From the NCBI GenBank assembly GCA_022376925.1, contig JAIOJX010000002.1, positions 39,952,501-40,016,500 on the forward strand: DNA of 64,000 bases, written 5' to 3'. The stretch comes from Tragulus kanchil. Taxonomy: Eukaryota; Chordata; Mammalia; Artiodactyla; Tragulidae. This document shows positions 35,016 through 47,539 of the stretch, piece by piece. The position numbers were made by a program, and so were the translations under genes. The notes beneath the pieces are model-generated. The model was not told the DNA's origin and ran no database searches. It saw nothing but the letters and a program-made list of their open reading frames with translations. Positions within the stretch are counted from its first letter, which is position 1, and each line of letters starts with the position of its first letter.

Positions 35016-35531
35016 CTAAACTGTATTAGCAACTTGACCTTTTCGATAACTATTCTAATTTAGGATCGAAGTAACTTCTTGAGAAGTCCAACTTGTAGCA
35101 TATGATTTTAACTGGTGTTAAGTATTTAAGAATAAATAACAGTCCTTTTTAGAATACATTTTGGTAGTATCCACTGCTATGGACTCCAGCACAGTATGCA
35201 AATAAGATACTAGAAAACCTTTCTCTTGAACCTAATGGTTTATGATAATTCAGTCTATTTTTCCTTTAAAATCAGTTAGAATAATTTACTGTGCTCTGAA
35301 ATAAGATCTCCATTCAGATGCCTAATTAATTTCTAAACTGTATGAATAATTTATTGCTTTAACATATTGTTCCTACTTGCTGTTGCCCAACGAAGCTAGA
35401 AAATGCATATTTTAATGTCACCTGACTTGTATGGAGAGTAGTAGTCACAGGGTACATCCAGTGTGTGGACGTGGGGACAGAACGTGGTGGATCTCCAAGC
35501 CAGCTACCACCTAGGTGCTCCTTCTCAGAGA

Positions 35532-35740
35532 CTTTGCTGTTCAGTCGCTCAGGCTTGTTCAACTCTTTGCTGTCCCTTAGACTGTAGCCCGCCAGGCTCC
35601 TCTGTCCATAGGATTCTCCAGGCAAGAATACTGGAATGGGTTGCCATTCCCTTTTCCCGGGATCTTTCCAATCCAGGGATTGAACCCTGGATCTCCTGCA
35701 TTGGCAGGCAGATTATTTACCCCTGAGCCATCTGGGAAAT
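35532..35740 (-). mobile_element. Second copy of Bov-tA SINE (duplication 13)
   Basis: Copy of 34417-34625. Differences include GGAGTGGG versus GGAATGGG and 'cccatttccggggg' versus 'cccttttcccggg'. A third, partial copy of its last 34 bases opens at 36841. Confidence 0.9.
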
Positions 35741-37970
35741 AGGATGCTGAACTAATATTAATTTATAAAGTTTTAAATTAAGGTTCATAAACCCACCTTC
35801 TGGTTTATCCCATAGGACATGCTAAGGGTTCCTGTTTGAAGGCAAAACTTGTGTGAAATCACTGGCTGGTTGTTCGTTCTCTGTAAGAGGGTCTGTCTGC
35901 TCAGCATGTGCTAGAACCCTAGGGATGTGGAAATGAGCCTCCCCCTGGCATGGTCTTTGTCTTCATGGAGCTCAGAATACAATTAGGGAAGATAGGCGGG
36001 GTCAGAGACTCGCTCGGGTACAATCCAACCACAGCTGCATGTTGCTCTGAGAGCCTGGAGTAGGGGATTCAACAAGCACTCAGGAAGGGCTTCCTGGAGG
36101 AGAGGACACAACTGAGAACTCAGCCTAGGGAGGAGCTCACTGGGCCTATGAGGAGGGACAGGTAACCAGGCTGAGAAGACAGTTGTGCAAAACCGGTGTG
36201 GGCCGGAGTGTGGCAAATAAGAGACAGACCTGGGGTGGAGCCAGGGGAGGAGAGAGAAGAGAGGAAGCTGGAAAAGTGTGTTCGGGTAAGATCACGAAAC
36301 GACTTGGGCTCCGTCGAGGAATCGTACCTTTGTTCTTATAAACCAAAAGCTTTAGGAGCTTCAAGAAATGTTTGCACAGGAGAGGACCAGGAGGATGTGG
36401 GGCCAGCCAAACGGTTCTGGTGTCACTGCGCCCGAGGGGCAGCTTGGTCTTGACTGGAAGCAGCGGGTGGGAGGAGACTGGGATACATCCAGGAGAGGAG
36501 ATGTGCAGAGGCAAAATAAAGGCGATGTGAAACAAGGGAGTGAGGGAAGAGGTAGTGATCCTACACTTCTTCTTGCACAGGCGGCAGCGCTGAGGTTCTG
36601 TCAGCTGAGGTCGCCAAGCAGAGCAGGTGCCGTGGAGAGGTCTGGACGCACTGGGTGTGAGGCGCCTCTGTAGGGGTCCAGGGGCTGTGGAAAATGTTGT
36701 TGAGTTATCTTAGGGGTTAATCTGGAAAGGTGATTTGTATGCCTGCTTGTTAAAAAGAGATTATCTGAGGAGGCTGAATTTGGACAAACATAAACTGAGA
36801 GCAGGGGGGTAAATGGAGCAATTATCTGAAAGTTTAATTAGGCAGATTATTTACCCTGAGCCATCTGGGAAATAGGATGCTGAACTAATATTAATTTATA
36901 AAGTTTTAAATTAAGGTTCATAAACCCACCTTCTGGTTTATCCCATAGGACATGCTAAGGGTTCCTGTTTGAAGGCAAAACTTGTGTGAAATCACTGGCT
37001 GGTTGTTCGTTCTCTGTAAGAGGGTCTGTCTGCTCAGCATGTGCTAGAACCCTAGGGATGTGGAAATGAGCCTCCCCCTGGCATGGTCTTTGTCTTCATG
37101 GAGCTCAGAATACAATTAGGGAAGATAGGCGGGGTCAGAGACTCGCTCGGGTACAATCCAACCACAGCTGCATGTTGCTCTGAGAGCCTGGAGTAGGGGA
37201 TTCAACAAGCACTCAGGAAGGGCTTCCTGGAGGAGAGGACACAACTGAGAACTCAGCCTAGGGAGGAGCTCACTGGGCCTATGAGGAGGGACAGGTAACC
37301 AGGCTGAGAAGACAGTTGTGCAAAACCGGTGTGGGCCGGAGTGTGGCAAATAAGAGACAGACCTGGGGTGGAGCCAGGGGAGGAGAGAGAAGAGAGGAAG
37401 CTGGAAAAGTGTGTTCGGGTAAGATCACGAAAGCGACTTGGGCTCCGTCGAGGAATCGTACCTTTGTTCTTATAAACCAAAAGCTTTAGGAGCTTCAAGA
37501 AATGTTTGCACAGGAGAGGACCAGGAGGATGTGGGGCCAGCCAAACGGTTCTGGTGTCACTGCGCCCGAGGGGCAGCTTGGTCTTGACTGGAAGCAGCGG
37601 GTGGGAGGAGACTGGGATACATCCAGGAGAGGAGATGTGCAGAGGCAAAATAAAGGCGATGTGAAACAAGGGAGTGAGGGAAGAGGTAGTGATCCTACAC
37701 TTCTTCTTGCACAGGCGGCAGCGCTGAGGTTCTGTCAGCTGAGGTCGCCAAGCAGAGCAGGTGCCGTGGAGAGGTCTGGACGCACTGGGTGTGAGGCGCC
37801 TCTGTAGGGGTCCAGGGGCTGTGGAAAATGTTGTTGAGTTATCTTAGGGGTTAATCTGGAAAGGTGATTTGTATGCCTGCTGTATAGAGATACTAACTGA
37901 AACCACGGAGTAAATGAGATTATCTGAGGAGGCTGAATTTGGACAAACATAAACTGAGAGCAGGGAGGAC
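35707..37970. repeat. Tandem duplication 14 (unit about 1134 bp)
   Basis: 35707-36805 recurs at 36841-37965. The end of the first copy is poor: about 25 bases are missing near 36750 compared with 37880-37910, and 36806-36840 is garbled. It overlaps duplication 13, so about 425 bp exist three times. Confidence 0.93.
35955..36640. repeat. Old interspersed repeat, family not assigned
   Basis: 'ggaagggcttcctggaggag', 'ctgagaactcagcctaggga' and later 'gcacaggagaggaccaggag' read like an old mammalian repeat of the kind that begins near 'aagggcttcctggagg'. Frames on both strands (up to 138 codons) show no domain. Repeated at 37089-37775. Confidence 0.4.
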
Positions 37971-38785
37971 TTTCTGCTCTCAACATATGAAGAAATAGCT
38001 ACTAATTCATTCATGTCTAAATTCTTTGAAATGATTTAAATAGATTTAAGATCCTTTAAAGTCACCATTTATACATTTACTGGTAACAGATGCCTGGAAA
38101 TGTCAGGATTTTCAATAGTTTAGAAAAAAAAACGGCTACAGGAGAGGGTAGAGTGGCTATGTTATCCAGTTGAGAAGGGAGTGAAAATTGAGGTTATATC
38201 TCTTCTTACTTGATAGGGCTAAAGCCATAACATACATAAACCTAACTTGAAATATCATATGTATTTAGAATTAGTTTGAAGTAAAAAAAGTTTTTTGGAA
38301 AAATTTTTGTTGGAAAATTTGTCAAATTGTATGGACAAACAGTTTAAAGATGTCTGGGTCTGGATTATAATTAAATAGAACTCTGGGTTGTCTAATTTCC
38401 CTGCTGGGAACAAAATTTGCTTTTGTGCATTTTCCACATTCGTTCGTAGAGAATTCAAACCCTAGGGACTTAGCCTACCATGTGTGAGATTGAAGTCCAG
38501 AAGAAACCATTCAGCAGTGCTAGTGGGTGAGTCTGGAATTGGGGTGATTGATTCCGGGGGTGGACTGGAGGAAAGAAGCAGGCCCTGAGTAGCCTGGTAG
38601 GCCTTGGCTGGAAGGCGCTCTGATTGCTGATGAAGTCTTGGTGTATGTTGCTCATATAAAATATTCAACTGTAAAAATTAATACTTGTCCATTCTTTTCA
38701 GTACTGTGGGATACACTGACAGATTCTGTTGAGAAATGTAGCCGGGTGACGTGTCCCTGACGTCTCTGCATGATGTGTGACCAGA
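37971..38785. other. AT-rich unassigned DNA, no gene seen
   Basis: Unique 0.8 kb with short frames only (67 and 68 codons on the minus strand). Confidence 0.55.
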
Positions 38786-39708
38786 ATGCCGTGCGCTTCT
38801 CTCACCTCCGGTTGTCTCTGGCCCTGCCTGCAGTGGGCTCCTGTGTGAGCCGCCTCCCAGCAGGGAGAGCTCCTGGTTCTGCGGCCTTCTGTACAGGGCC
38901 AGGGGCCTGGGAGGCCACCCAGTGTGCCTGGCCGATGGCGGTGGAGGAAGAGGTTAATGAGAAGTACCTTTGCGAAGCTTCAGTTTTATTCATGGTGACA
39001 GTTCTAATAAAAGAATTGTTCATAAGAAGCTTAAAAATGCAAAAGAGGCAAAGCAGGCATAGGTCGTTCAGAAACCAGACTATTCACAGTGATGACCTGC
39101 ATGTGACTTTGGTGGCAGAAGGATCGACCTGCTGTGACTCTGCTCACATCTTGCTAGGTTTTCAGGCCCTGAGGGTGGTCCTGAAGATACAGTAGTTTTT
39201 CTGAAATGAAAACAAAGAATTACATAACAAAACTTAATTGGGAATCTATTTGAATTAAAACAGATCTGAAAAACAGTCTGAATTAGCAGTGTGTAGGTGT
39301 CTAAAAGGATGCCCTTTAATACACAGAATAGACAGTAAAATTCAAAGATGAAAGGAGCTAGTCCAGCTAGCTCGAGGAAGACCCCTCCCCAGGTCTTTGC
39401 TCCGGTGCTGTCTGCATAGAGAAGCACAGGAATCTAAGGCACACAATCACTTCCTCTAGTTTTATCTGTCTTGCTGGAGACCTGTGATGAAGGGCAGGCT
39501 CTGGGGGGACGGAGGCTCTTTCCGGCTCTCACCTGCTTCCCTGGGACTCCCTTTCTGGCTCTGACAAGTGTGAGTTGTGAGTCGTGTTGAGAGAGGCATG
39601 GTGTGGCGTTATCTCAGGTGGCCTCGGCCTGCAGTGCCTTGAAGCAGGGTTCCTGTTCCTGGCCAGAGCCTGAGGCCAGTGAGATCACCGACTCCAGCAC
39701 TAGACCAC

Positions 39709-39770
39709 CAGGGGCCAGGGGCCAGGGAACAGGAGGCCAGGGACCAGGGGCCAGGGACCAGGCCCTGGCT
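39709..39770. repeat. Short GGCCAGGGA-type minisatellite
   Basis: About six imperfect units built on GGCCAGGGA or GACCAGGGGCCAGG. They create Gly/Gln/Arg-rich frames on one strand and Pro/Ser-rich frames on the other. Repeated at 40806-40865 in the second copy of duplication 15. Confidence 0.8.
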
Positions 39771-40805
39771 CATCAGCTGTGTAGAGAGGAATTTCCCTGT
39801 AAGGAGGGGAAGTAGCAAAGCAAGTAGGGTGTTTATTGGAAGCAGAAGTGTAGAGTACGTGTGGATAGACACATGGTGACTCCCAGGCCAGTGCGCTTCT
39901 CTCACCTCCGGTTGTCTCTGGCCCTGCCTGCAGTGGGCTCCTGTGTGAGCCGCCTCCCAGCAGGAGAGCTCCTGGTTCTGCGGCCTTCTGTACAGGGCCA
40001 GGGGCCGGGAGGCCACCAGTGTGCCTGGCCGATGGCGGTGGAGGAAGAGGTTAATGAGAAGTACCTTTGCGAAGCTTCAGTTTTATTCATGGTGACAGTT
40101 CTAATAAAAGAATTGTTCATAAGAAGCTTAAAAATGCAAAAGAGGCAAAGCAGGCATAGGTCGTTCAGAAACCAGACTATTCACAGTGATGACCTGCATG
40201 TGACTTTGGTGGCAGAAGGATCGACCTGCTGTGACTCTGCTCACATCTTGCTAGGTTTTCAGGCCCTGAGGGTGGTCCTGAAGATACAGTAGTTTTTCTG
40301 AAATGAAAACAAAGAATTACATAACAAAACTTAATTGGGAATCTATTTGAATTAAAACAGATCTGAAAAACAGTCTGAATTAGCAGTGTGTAGGTGTCTA
40401 AAAGGATGCCCTTTAATACACAGAATAGACAGTAAAATTCAAAGATGAAAGGAGCTAGTCCAGCTAGCTCGAGGAAGACCCCTCCCCAGGTCTTTGCTCC
40501 GGTGCTGTCTGCATAGAGAAGCACAGGAATCTAAGGCACACAATCACTTCCTCTAGTTTTATCTGTCTTGCTGGAGACCTGTGATGAAGGGCAGGCTCTG
40601 GGGACGGAGGCTCTTTCCGGCTCTCACCTGCTTCCCTGGGACTCCCTTTCTGGCTCTGACAAGTGTGAGTTGTGAGTCGTGTTGAGAGAGGCATGGTGTG
40701 GCGTTATCTCAGGTGGCCTCGGCCTGCAGTGCCTTGAAGCAGGGTTCCTGTTCCTGGCCAGAGCCTGAGGCCAGTGAGATCACCGACTCCAGCACTAGAC
40801 CACCA

Positions 40806-40865
40806 GGGGCCAGGGGCCAGGGAACAGGAGGCCAGGGACCAGGGGCCAGGGACCAGGCCCTGGCT
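40806..40865. repeat. Second copy of the GGCCAGGGA-type minisatellite
   Basis: Copy of 39709-39770, same unit number. Confidence 0.8.
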
Positions 40866-40977
40866 CATCAGCTGTGTAGAGAGGAATTTCCCTGTAAGGA
40901 GGGGAAGTAGCAAAGCAAGTAGGGTGTTTATTGGAAGCAGAAGTGTAGAGTACGTGTGGATAGACACATGGTGACTC

Positions 40978-41095
40978 AGAGAGAGAATCACACCTACTTC
41001 TGCCTCTTTCTGACTTGGTCTGTCTTTGTCCCAGTCCTGACTAACCTCCTCTGATTGTTCCTCTTGGTGGTCTGTTCCTACATGGAGATATTAGG
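40978..41095. other. Short unique link
   Basis: About 0.1 kb present once between duplications 15 and 16. Confidence 0.5.
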
Positions 41096-43280
41096 CAGGT
41101 GATCTGAATTTCTCCTGCTGTTCGTTAGGTAGGTTTGTTTGTTTCTTTACAAAATATCCCCTTGATGGGAGTTCTGGTTTGGAAAACTGGGTGGGAAAAT
41201 GGCAGGTTTCTCCTTCAGAAATGCTAGGAGAGGTTTCTGTTGAGTCCAATTCCACCCAAAATCTGTTACTTCTTCTGTCGGTTTGTTCAGTTTCTTTAGA
41301 GAAGAGCTTGGACTAATGATAAGGATGATACATTTTCCTGGTAGCAGTTTGTGCCCTCATAGGGGTGCCAGCTGGTAAACGTATTTCTCCTTCCACCAGC
41401 TTTGTAAGCCCCTCGGTTGCAGCCCCTCCTCCGCTCCTGCCTCCGCCCTCCCCACGCGGGGTCTCTGCCCAGGCAGGTGGCTCCTGCCGCAGGCCTCCCT
41501 GAGCTTCAGCATCTCTGCCGCATCAGTCAGCCTTCTCCCAGGAATTCTACCCGTTTCCAGAATTTCCTGGAATCTGCCTGTGGGTAACCTCCCCCATTCT
41601 GGCCTTCGGATTGTTATGGGTTCATTCATTTGTATGGACCATCTGGGCTGTTATTTCCGTGGAATCTCAAGAGACTGAGGCGAATTGGTGTTCACTGCTC
41701 AGTTTCAAATCGGATATTTTTCTCCCTGTAACTCTGAAATCTGTTTGCTGAATAAGACCTTAAATATTAAAATGACATGATTCTATTAAGGCATTTCTCA
41801 ATCTGAACAAATTTGGGATGGCTCTGCCTGTAACCCCATGCCCTCATGTAGCTGTTTCCTGCAGCAGCAGCAGGTCTGGAGACCAGGTCCTTGTAGGTAG
41901 GACTTGAAGAAGCCCCCGAGGGCAGTCCTGTGACAGCCCCCACCCCCCGACTTGTGTGGGAACATCCTCCCAAGGGAGGCAGGAGACCCACGCAGGCAGA
42001 ACAAAACTCACGTCTTCATCTGCCCTGTGAGCAGAAGGAATGAGTGGAAAATGGTGGAACTTCCCCAAAGTTAGGTTTTTCTCTGGTAGTTAGCCTTTTC
42101 TTTAAGCATCATGAACTGTTTTCTATGACATCGCCCAGGAAAGGAATCTCTGCACATTTGGTGGAGCCACATGGCCGGAATTCCCCACCCCAAAATCTTT
42201 TTTTTACGGGTTGCAGGTGATCTGAATTTCTCCTGCTGTTCGTTAGGTAGGTTTGTTTGTTTCTTTACAAAATATCCCTTGATGGGAGTTCTGGTTTGGA
42301 AAACTGGGTGGGAAAATGGCAGGTTTCTCCTTCAGAAATGCTAGGAGAGGTTTCTGTTGAGTCCAATTCCACCCAAAATCTGTTACTTCTTCTGTCGGTT
42401 TGTTCAGTTTCTTTAGAGAAGAGCTTGGACTAATGATAAGGATGATACATTTTCCTGGTAGCAGTTTGTGCCCTCATAGGGGTGCCAGCTGGTAAACGTA
42501 TTTCTCCTTCCACCAGCTTTGTAAGCCCCTCGGTTGCAGCCCCTCCTCCGCTCCTGCCTCCGCCCTCCCCACGCGGGGTCTCTGCCCAGGCAGGTGGCTC
42601 CTGCCGCAGGCCTCCCTGAGCTTCAGCATCTCTGCCGCATCAGTCAGCCTTCTCCCAGGAATTCTACCCGTTTCCAGAATTTCCTGGAATCTGCCTGTGG
42701 GTAACCTCCCCCATTCTGGCCTTCGGATTGTTATGGGTTCATTCATTTGTATGGACCATCTGGGCTGTTATTTCCGTGGAATCTCAAGAGACTGAGGCGA
42801 ATTGGTGTTCACTGCTCAGTTTCAAATCGGATATTTTCTCCCTGTAACTCTGAAATCTGTTTGCTGAATAAGACCTTAAATATTAAAATGACATGATTCT
42901 ATTAAGGCATTTCTCAATCTGAACAAATTTGGGATGGCTCTGCCTGTAACCCCATGCCCTCATGTAGCTGTTTCCTGCAGCAGCAGCAGGTCTGGAGACC
43001 AGGTCCTTGTAGGTAGGACTTGAAGAAGCCCCCGAGGGCAGTCCTGTGACAGCCCCCACCCCCCGACTTGTGTGGGAACATCCTCCCAAGGGAGGCAGGA
43101 GACCCACGCAGGCAGAACAAAACTCACGTCTTCATCTGCCCTGTGAGCAGAAGGAATGAGTGGAAAATGGTGGAACTTCCCCAAAGTTAGGTTTTTCTCT
43201 GGTAGTTAGCCTTTTCTTTAAGCATCATGAACTGTTTTCTATGACATCGCCCAGGAAAGGAATCTCTGCACATTTGGTGG
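41096..43280. repeat. Tandem duplication 16 (unit about 1118 bp)
   Basis: 41096-42176 recurs at 42214-43279. Between them, 42177-42213 is filler with a T8 run that I cannot place. Differences: C4 versus C3 (41157 versus 42275) and T5 versus T4 (41716 versus 42833). The frames of 90 and 74 codons occur identically twice. Confidence 0.94.
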
Positions 43281-43663
43281 AGCCACATGGCCTGAAATGC
43301 TCAAGCAGGTTTAGAGCTTGATGAGTTGGTGGGAAATTGCCCGAAGTGTGCAGGATTCTGACACTTTGCTAATGACTCGCAATGGCGTTGAGGTCCCTGA
43401 CAGCCAGACCAGCAGCTCTTGCCATTTCCAGGCTGGGGAGATCTGGGCGTTTTGGGTTCATCTGGCTCCTTGTGTTTCTCTTGCACGTGCACACCAACTT
43501 TGTCAGGCCACAGCTTGTGCTTTTCTTGGTATATGTCCTTTGATTCTGTTTTTGATACATATTTACATCTCTTTTTATTTTTATAAAATTGGAATCATAT
43601 TGCTTTAGTCGCCTACTTTTTTCTCTTTTTTCCTTTTTCCTCTCTTTTTCTTAATTGGGGAAG
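43281..43663. other. Unassigned DNA, pyrimidine-rich end
   Basis: No gene recognised. 43612-43650 is a T/C-rich tract. A 96-codon plus-strand frame (43318-43608) has no domain. Confidence 0.5.
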
Positions 43664-43807
43664 AGGGAGAAGGAGGCAACTGAGGATGAGGTGGTTGGAT
43701 GGCATCCCCGACTCCATGGACATGAGTTTGAGCAAACTCTGGGAGATGGTGTAGGACAGGGAAGCCCATGGAGTTGCAGAGTCTGACACGACTGAGCAAC
43801 TCAACAA
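43664..43807 (+). mobile_element. BovB 3' end fragment
   Basis: 'gatgaggtggttggatggca', 'catggacatgagtttgagca' and 'gtctgacacgactgagcaac' are the plus-strand BovB 3' blocks in order. Confidence 0.85.
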
Positions 43808-44115
43808 GGGTTGCTTTACAGTGCTATGTTAGCTCCTGCTGTACCCCAGTGTCAATCAGCCACATGTATACATATATCCCCTCCCTTTTGAGCCTGTCAG
43901 GCCCCCCACCTCCAGTCTCACCCCTAGGCCATCCTAAAGCACCGCGCTGAGCTCCCACTAGCTCCCTCTAGCTTCCCGTCTATTTCACACGTGGTTGTGT
44001 GTTTATGTCAACACTGCTCTCCCGGCTGGTCCCACTCTCCCCTCTCCAACACGACTCCCCTACCATGTCCACCTATCTCTACATCTGTCTCTCTGTTCCT
44101 GTATGCGGCTTCTGG
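43808..44115 (-). mobile_element. Ruminant L1 3' UTR fragment, minus strand
   Basis: 'gttgctttacagtgctatgt', 'cagccacatgtatacatata', 'cgcgctgagctcccactagc' and 'tgtttatgtcaacactgctc' match the minus-strand 3' UTR of the ruminant L1 family. The same family starts again at 63870. Confidence 0.75.
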
Positions 44116-45138
44116 AAGTTTTAGTGATTCTGTAAAAATTTCTAGAAAACATCAAGACGACGACGACTTTGGTATTCTGGGCCCAGAAGAAACACTGGTT
44201 GTGCCTGCCAACATGTTGGCTTTGTTGGTTTGGAGAGAACATGGATTCCTAACAGAGTCCTGCTGGGGGTTTATGGAGCGGTGTGAACAGGCCTGGAGCC
44301 TGCCAGCCTGGGAGATGACTTTGTAACCAGCCACGCACCTCACCAAGGCTGAGGCGTCCTTGAAAAGATGGCTTTCTCAGGCCGTCTGAGCTGAGTATGA
44401 CATTTCTTGATTTCTCAGAAGTCTCTTGAATTTCTAGTAGGTGTTTCTCAAAACACCCATCTAAAATTCAGGCTGAAAATTCATTTTTGTATCCTTTTCA
44501 GGACATTTTTGCTGAGAAAACTCATTCACGATTTGGCTTTCTTAACAACATGCGTGTTTCTGTTCCAAGAGAGAGGTCTGTGTTTGTATTAATTTCCAGG
44601 CAGAGGATGTTGCTAAAATATTTTTTTGACCAAATATCTTTGATGGAAGACATCAATAGCAGATAATTACACAACTTTCCCAATGTAGAATTGTTTTTTG
44701 GGTCCTTGTTGGAAGGAAAGCAACCAGAGGAAAACTTCAGCAAGCAGAAGTCACCAGAAACAAGGCCGAAATGTTCTTAGGATTAACTTCAGGGAAGCTG
44801 GACATAAGGAAGAAAAAACAGCATATAAGCATACATTTTTGCACCCTGCTAAATAGACTTCCGACAGAATATTTCTGTTTCAGTGCCGTCACTGAGATAA
44901 TAGTTTAGGGGGTAAATAATAATAATTATGTTGTGTCCCAACTTTGTAGAAAATACCCTGAAACTTAAAGAGTAATCTTTGATCTTCTTGGAAGCAAGCA
45001 GATACAGAATTAATAAGCAGAAGTAGTATCTGGTTTGGGGATCGTAATAAAGTGTATGACATAGACTAATGTTGAAATAACATGAGTTTGAAATATATTG
45101 TTACCATTTGTACCCAGGGAAGAAAAAGTTTTTACAAG
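44116..45138. other. Unassigned single-copy DNA, no gene seen
   Basis: About 1 kb, AT-rich towards its right end. The short frames (60-111 codons near 43991-44743) have no recognised domain. Confidence 0.55.
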
Positions 45139-47362
45139 TGATTTTTCAACATTTGCATACCTTGCTTCAAAATAGCTACCGATGGCAATGCTGTGCTTTT
45201 TCTGGATTTGTTTTGCTGTTAAACAATTAATTCTGGTCTGCTACCTCGGAAAGTACATAACGTCTCCCAGTCGCTCATTCTTGATGCAATCTCCCACATT
45301 TTAAAGACCATATGAGCTTGGACAGTGGTTTTGTACTGTTGATATCACCCTGAACTATCCTAGTTGTAAAATAATGAAGTGAGCATGCAACCTGGCAAAA
45401 ATGAGACATGAGTAAATTCTCCAAGTTACGTGGCTTTCCCCAAGGTTGAGCCACGGTGTTCTAAACTATTTCTCCATCCTTCATTGAGATTCTGTTCTGG
45501 TATTCCCTGAGGCACAATTAAGGCTGGTGGTGGCAAGGGGATTCCGTGCATGCCTTTCCTACCCTGACTGTCCACTAGCTCTTCTCCGGTCCAAGCTTAT
45601 GAGTTCGTTGAATGCGGTGGGGAGGGGAAGGATGAGTGTAAGGAGTCAGAAAAGAAAGAATCAGGTGAAAATATGTATCTACTCAGCTGTGCATCGCCCC
45701 TCCAAACCTATAAAAAGAGTGGCTCTGTTGACTGCCCTTTGCCTTAACCCCGAACAGATCAAACAGTCCGAGTGAGGTTATGGGCAAACACTAGGAAGAG
45801 ACAACCTGTGTCAGACGAGGTCACGTCATTGTGAGGTGGGGATACCTGTCCTGAGGAGGACGCGGTGAGCGGCTGGTGCGTCTCTAGACACGTCTGCCGG
45901 TCTCAGCTCCTTTGTCCGGGCTCCGGACCTGAGCGCCGAGGACCGTCTCTCCCGTCTGTTGTGGAAATTGTTGTCTCGTCCTCCTCCATCTCCGTGTTCT
46001 GGGCGGAAGATGCGTTTGGTGGTGCTGGAGAGCCGGCAGTCCCGGCTGGTCCCAGGCCAGCCAGGGTTTCTCTGGTCACGGTGGGATGGAGGGATGGCCA
46101 GATGCTGCAGGGGTGTCCGGGGAGCAGAGGGGGAGAAACTCATCACCCTCCTGGAGGAGTCCGCCCAGGAAGAGGAAGCCCGGATGTCCCTGGATGGCAT
46201 CACCATCTCCGTGAGGGCCCTGGGAGGGGACTGGCCTGGAGCTGCAGGGACCTGATTTTCAACTTTGCATACGTTCAAAATAGCTACCGATGGCAATGCT
46301 GTGCTTTTCTTGATTTGTTTTGCTGTTAAACAATTAATTCTGGTCTGCTACCTCGGAAAGTACATAACGTCTCCCAGTCGCTCATTCTTGATGCAATCTC
46401 CCACATTTTAAAGACCATATGAGCTTGGACAGTGGTTTTGTACTGTTGATATCACCCTGAACTATCCTAGTTGTAAAATAATGAAGTGAGCATGCAACCT
46501 GGCAAAAATGAGACATGAGTAAATTCTCCAAGTTACGTGGCTTTCCCCAAGGTTGAGCCACGGTGTTCTAAGAGCTATTTCTCCATCCTTCATTGAGATT
46601 CTGTTCTGGTATTCCCTGAGGCACAATTAAGGCTGGTGGTGGCAAGGGGATTCCGTGCATGCCTTTCCTACCCTGACTGTCCACTAGCTCTTCTCCGGTC
46701 CAAGCTTATGAGTTCGTTGAATGCGGTGGGGAGGGGAAGGATGAGTGTAAGGAGTCAGAAAAGAAAGAATCAGGTGAAAATATGTATCTACTCAGCTGTG
46801 CATCGCCCCTCCAAACCTATAAAAAGAGTGGCTCTGTTGACTGCCCTTTGCCTTAACCCCGAACAGATCAAACAGTCCGAGTGAGGTTATGGGCAAACAC
46901 TAGGAAGAGACAACCTGTGTCAGACGAGGTCACGTCATTGTGAGGTGGGGATACCTGTCCTGAGGAGGACGCGGTGAGCGGCTGGTGCGTCTCTAGACAC
47001 GTCTGCCGGTCTCAGCTCCTTTGTCCGGGCTCCGGACCTGAGCGCCGAGGACCGTCTCTCCCGTCTGTTGTGGAAATTGTTGTCTCGTCCTCCTCCATCT
47101 CCGTGTTCTGGGCGGAAGATGCGTTTGGTGGTGCTGGAGAGCCGGCAGTCCCGGCTGGTCCCAGGCCAGCCAGGGTTTCTCTGGTCACGGTGGGATGGAG
47201 GGATGGCCAGATGCTGCAGGGGTGTCCGGGGAGCAGAGGGGGAGAAACTCATCACCCTCCTGGAGGAGTCCGCCCAGGAAGAGGAAGCCCGGATGTCCCT
47301 GGATGGCATCACCATCTCCGTGAGGGCCCTGGGAGGGGACTGGCCTGGAGCTGCAGGGACCA
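45139..47362. repeat. Tandem duplication 17 (unit about 1109 bp)
   Basis: 45139-46252 recurs at 46253-47362. The head of the second copy (46253-46280, 'tgattttcaactttgcatac') is a shortened form of 45139-45172. Other differences: CTTTTTCTGG versus CTTTTCTTG and CTAAACTATT versus CTAAGAGCTATT. Confidence 0.95.
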
Positions 47363-47490
47363 GCGCCCACAGCAGCACCAAGTGGGACTCTGGTACGACA
47401 GCGGCTGGCCGGAAGCGGAAGTGCACAGAGTTGCCATGTGCAGGGTCTCCTTCATCAGGGCTCCTCTGCAGCCTTCTCTGTCATGAATTT
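46940..47490. other. CpG-richer patch open on both strands, no gene called
   Basis: This is the intact version of a patch whose truncated twin lies at 45830-46252. Two plus-strand frames (46974-47486 with 170 codons, 47068-47577 with 169 codons) and a 163-codon minus-strand frame (46935-47426) overlap. A stretch in the second has an acidic run (LITLLEESAQEEEARMSL) that looks protein-like, but I recognise no family. It could be a retrocopy, an exon plus flank, or simply GC-rich DNA. Confidence 0.35.
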
Positions 47491-47539
47491 TTTTCTTGTG
47501 CTGTTCTTCTCTTTTTTTGTGTGTGCTCTCTTCTTTTCG

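Larger units (their letters stand above)
33901..36164. repeat. Tandem duplication 13 (unit about 1115-1150 bp)
   Basis: 33901-35015 recurs at 35016-36164. The first copy lacks about 46 bases around 34953-34975 that the second copy has (36068-36125), close to the junction. It overlaps duplication 12, giving three copies of about 380 bp (from 32790, 33901 and 35016). Confidence 0.94.
38786..40977. repeat. Tandem duplication 15 (unit about 1098 bp)
   Basis: 38791-39880 recurs at 39891-40977. Differences are G-run lengths (CAGGGAGAGC versus CAGGAGAGC, CTGGGGGGACGG versus CTGGGGACGG) and 'gggcctggg' versus 'ggccggg'. Junction bases 39881-39890 ('cccaggcca') are a poor version of 38780-38790. Confidence 0.95.

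Noticed and set aside
39830..41000. Possible LTR end ('gtgtttattggaagcagaag')
   Set aside because: The resemblance to ruminant LTR ends is only from memory of short motifs, and I could not find paired ends or a boundary.
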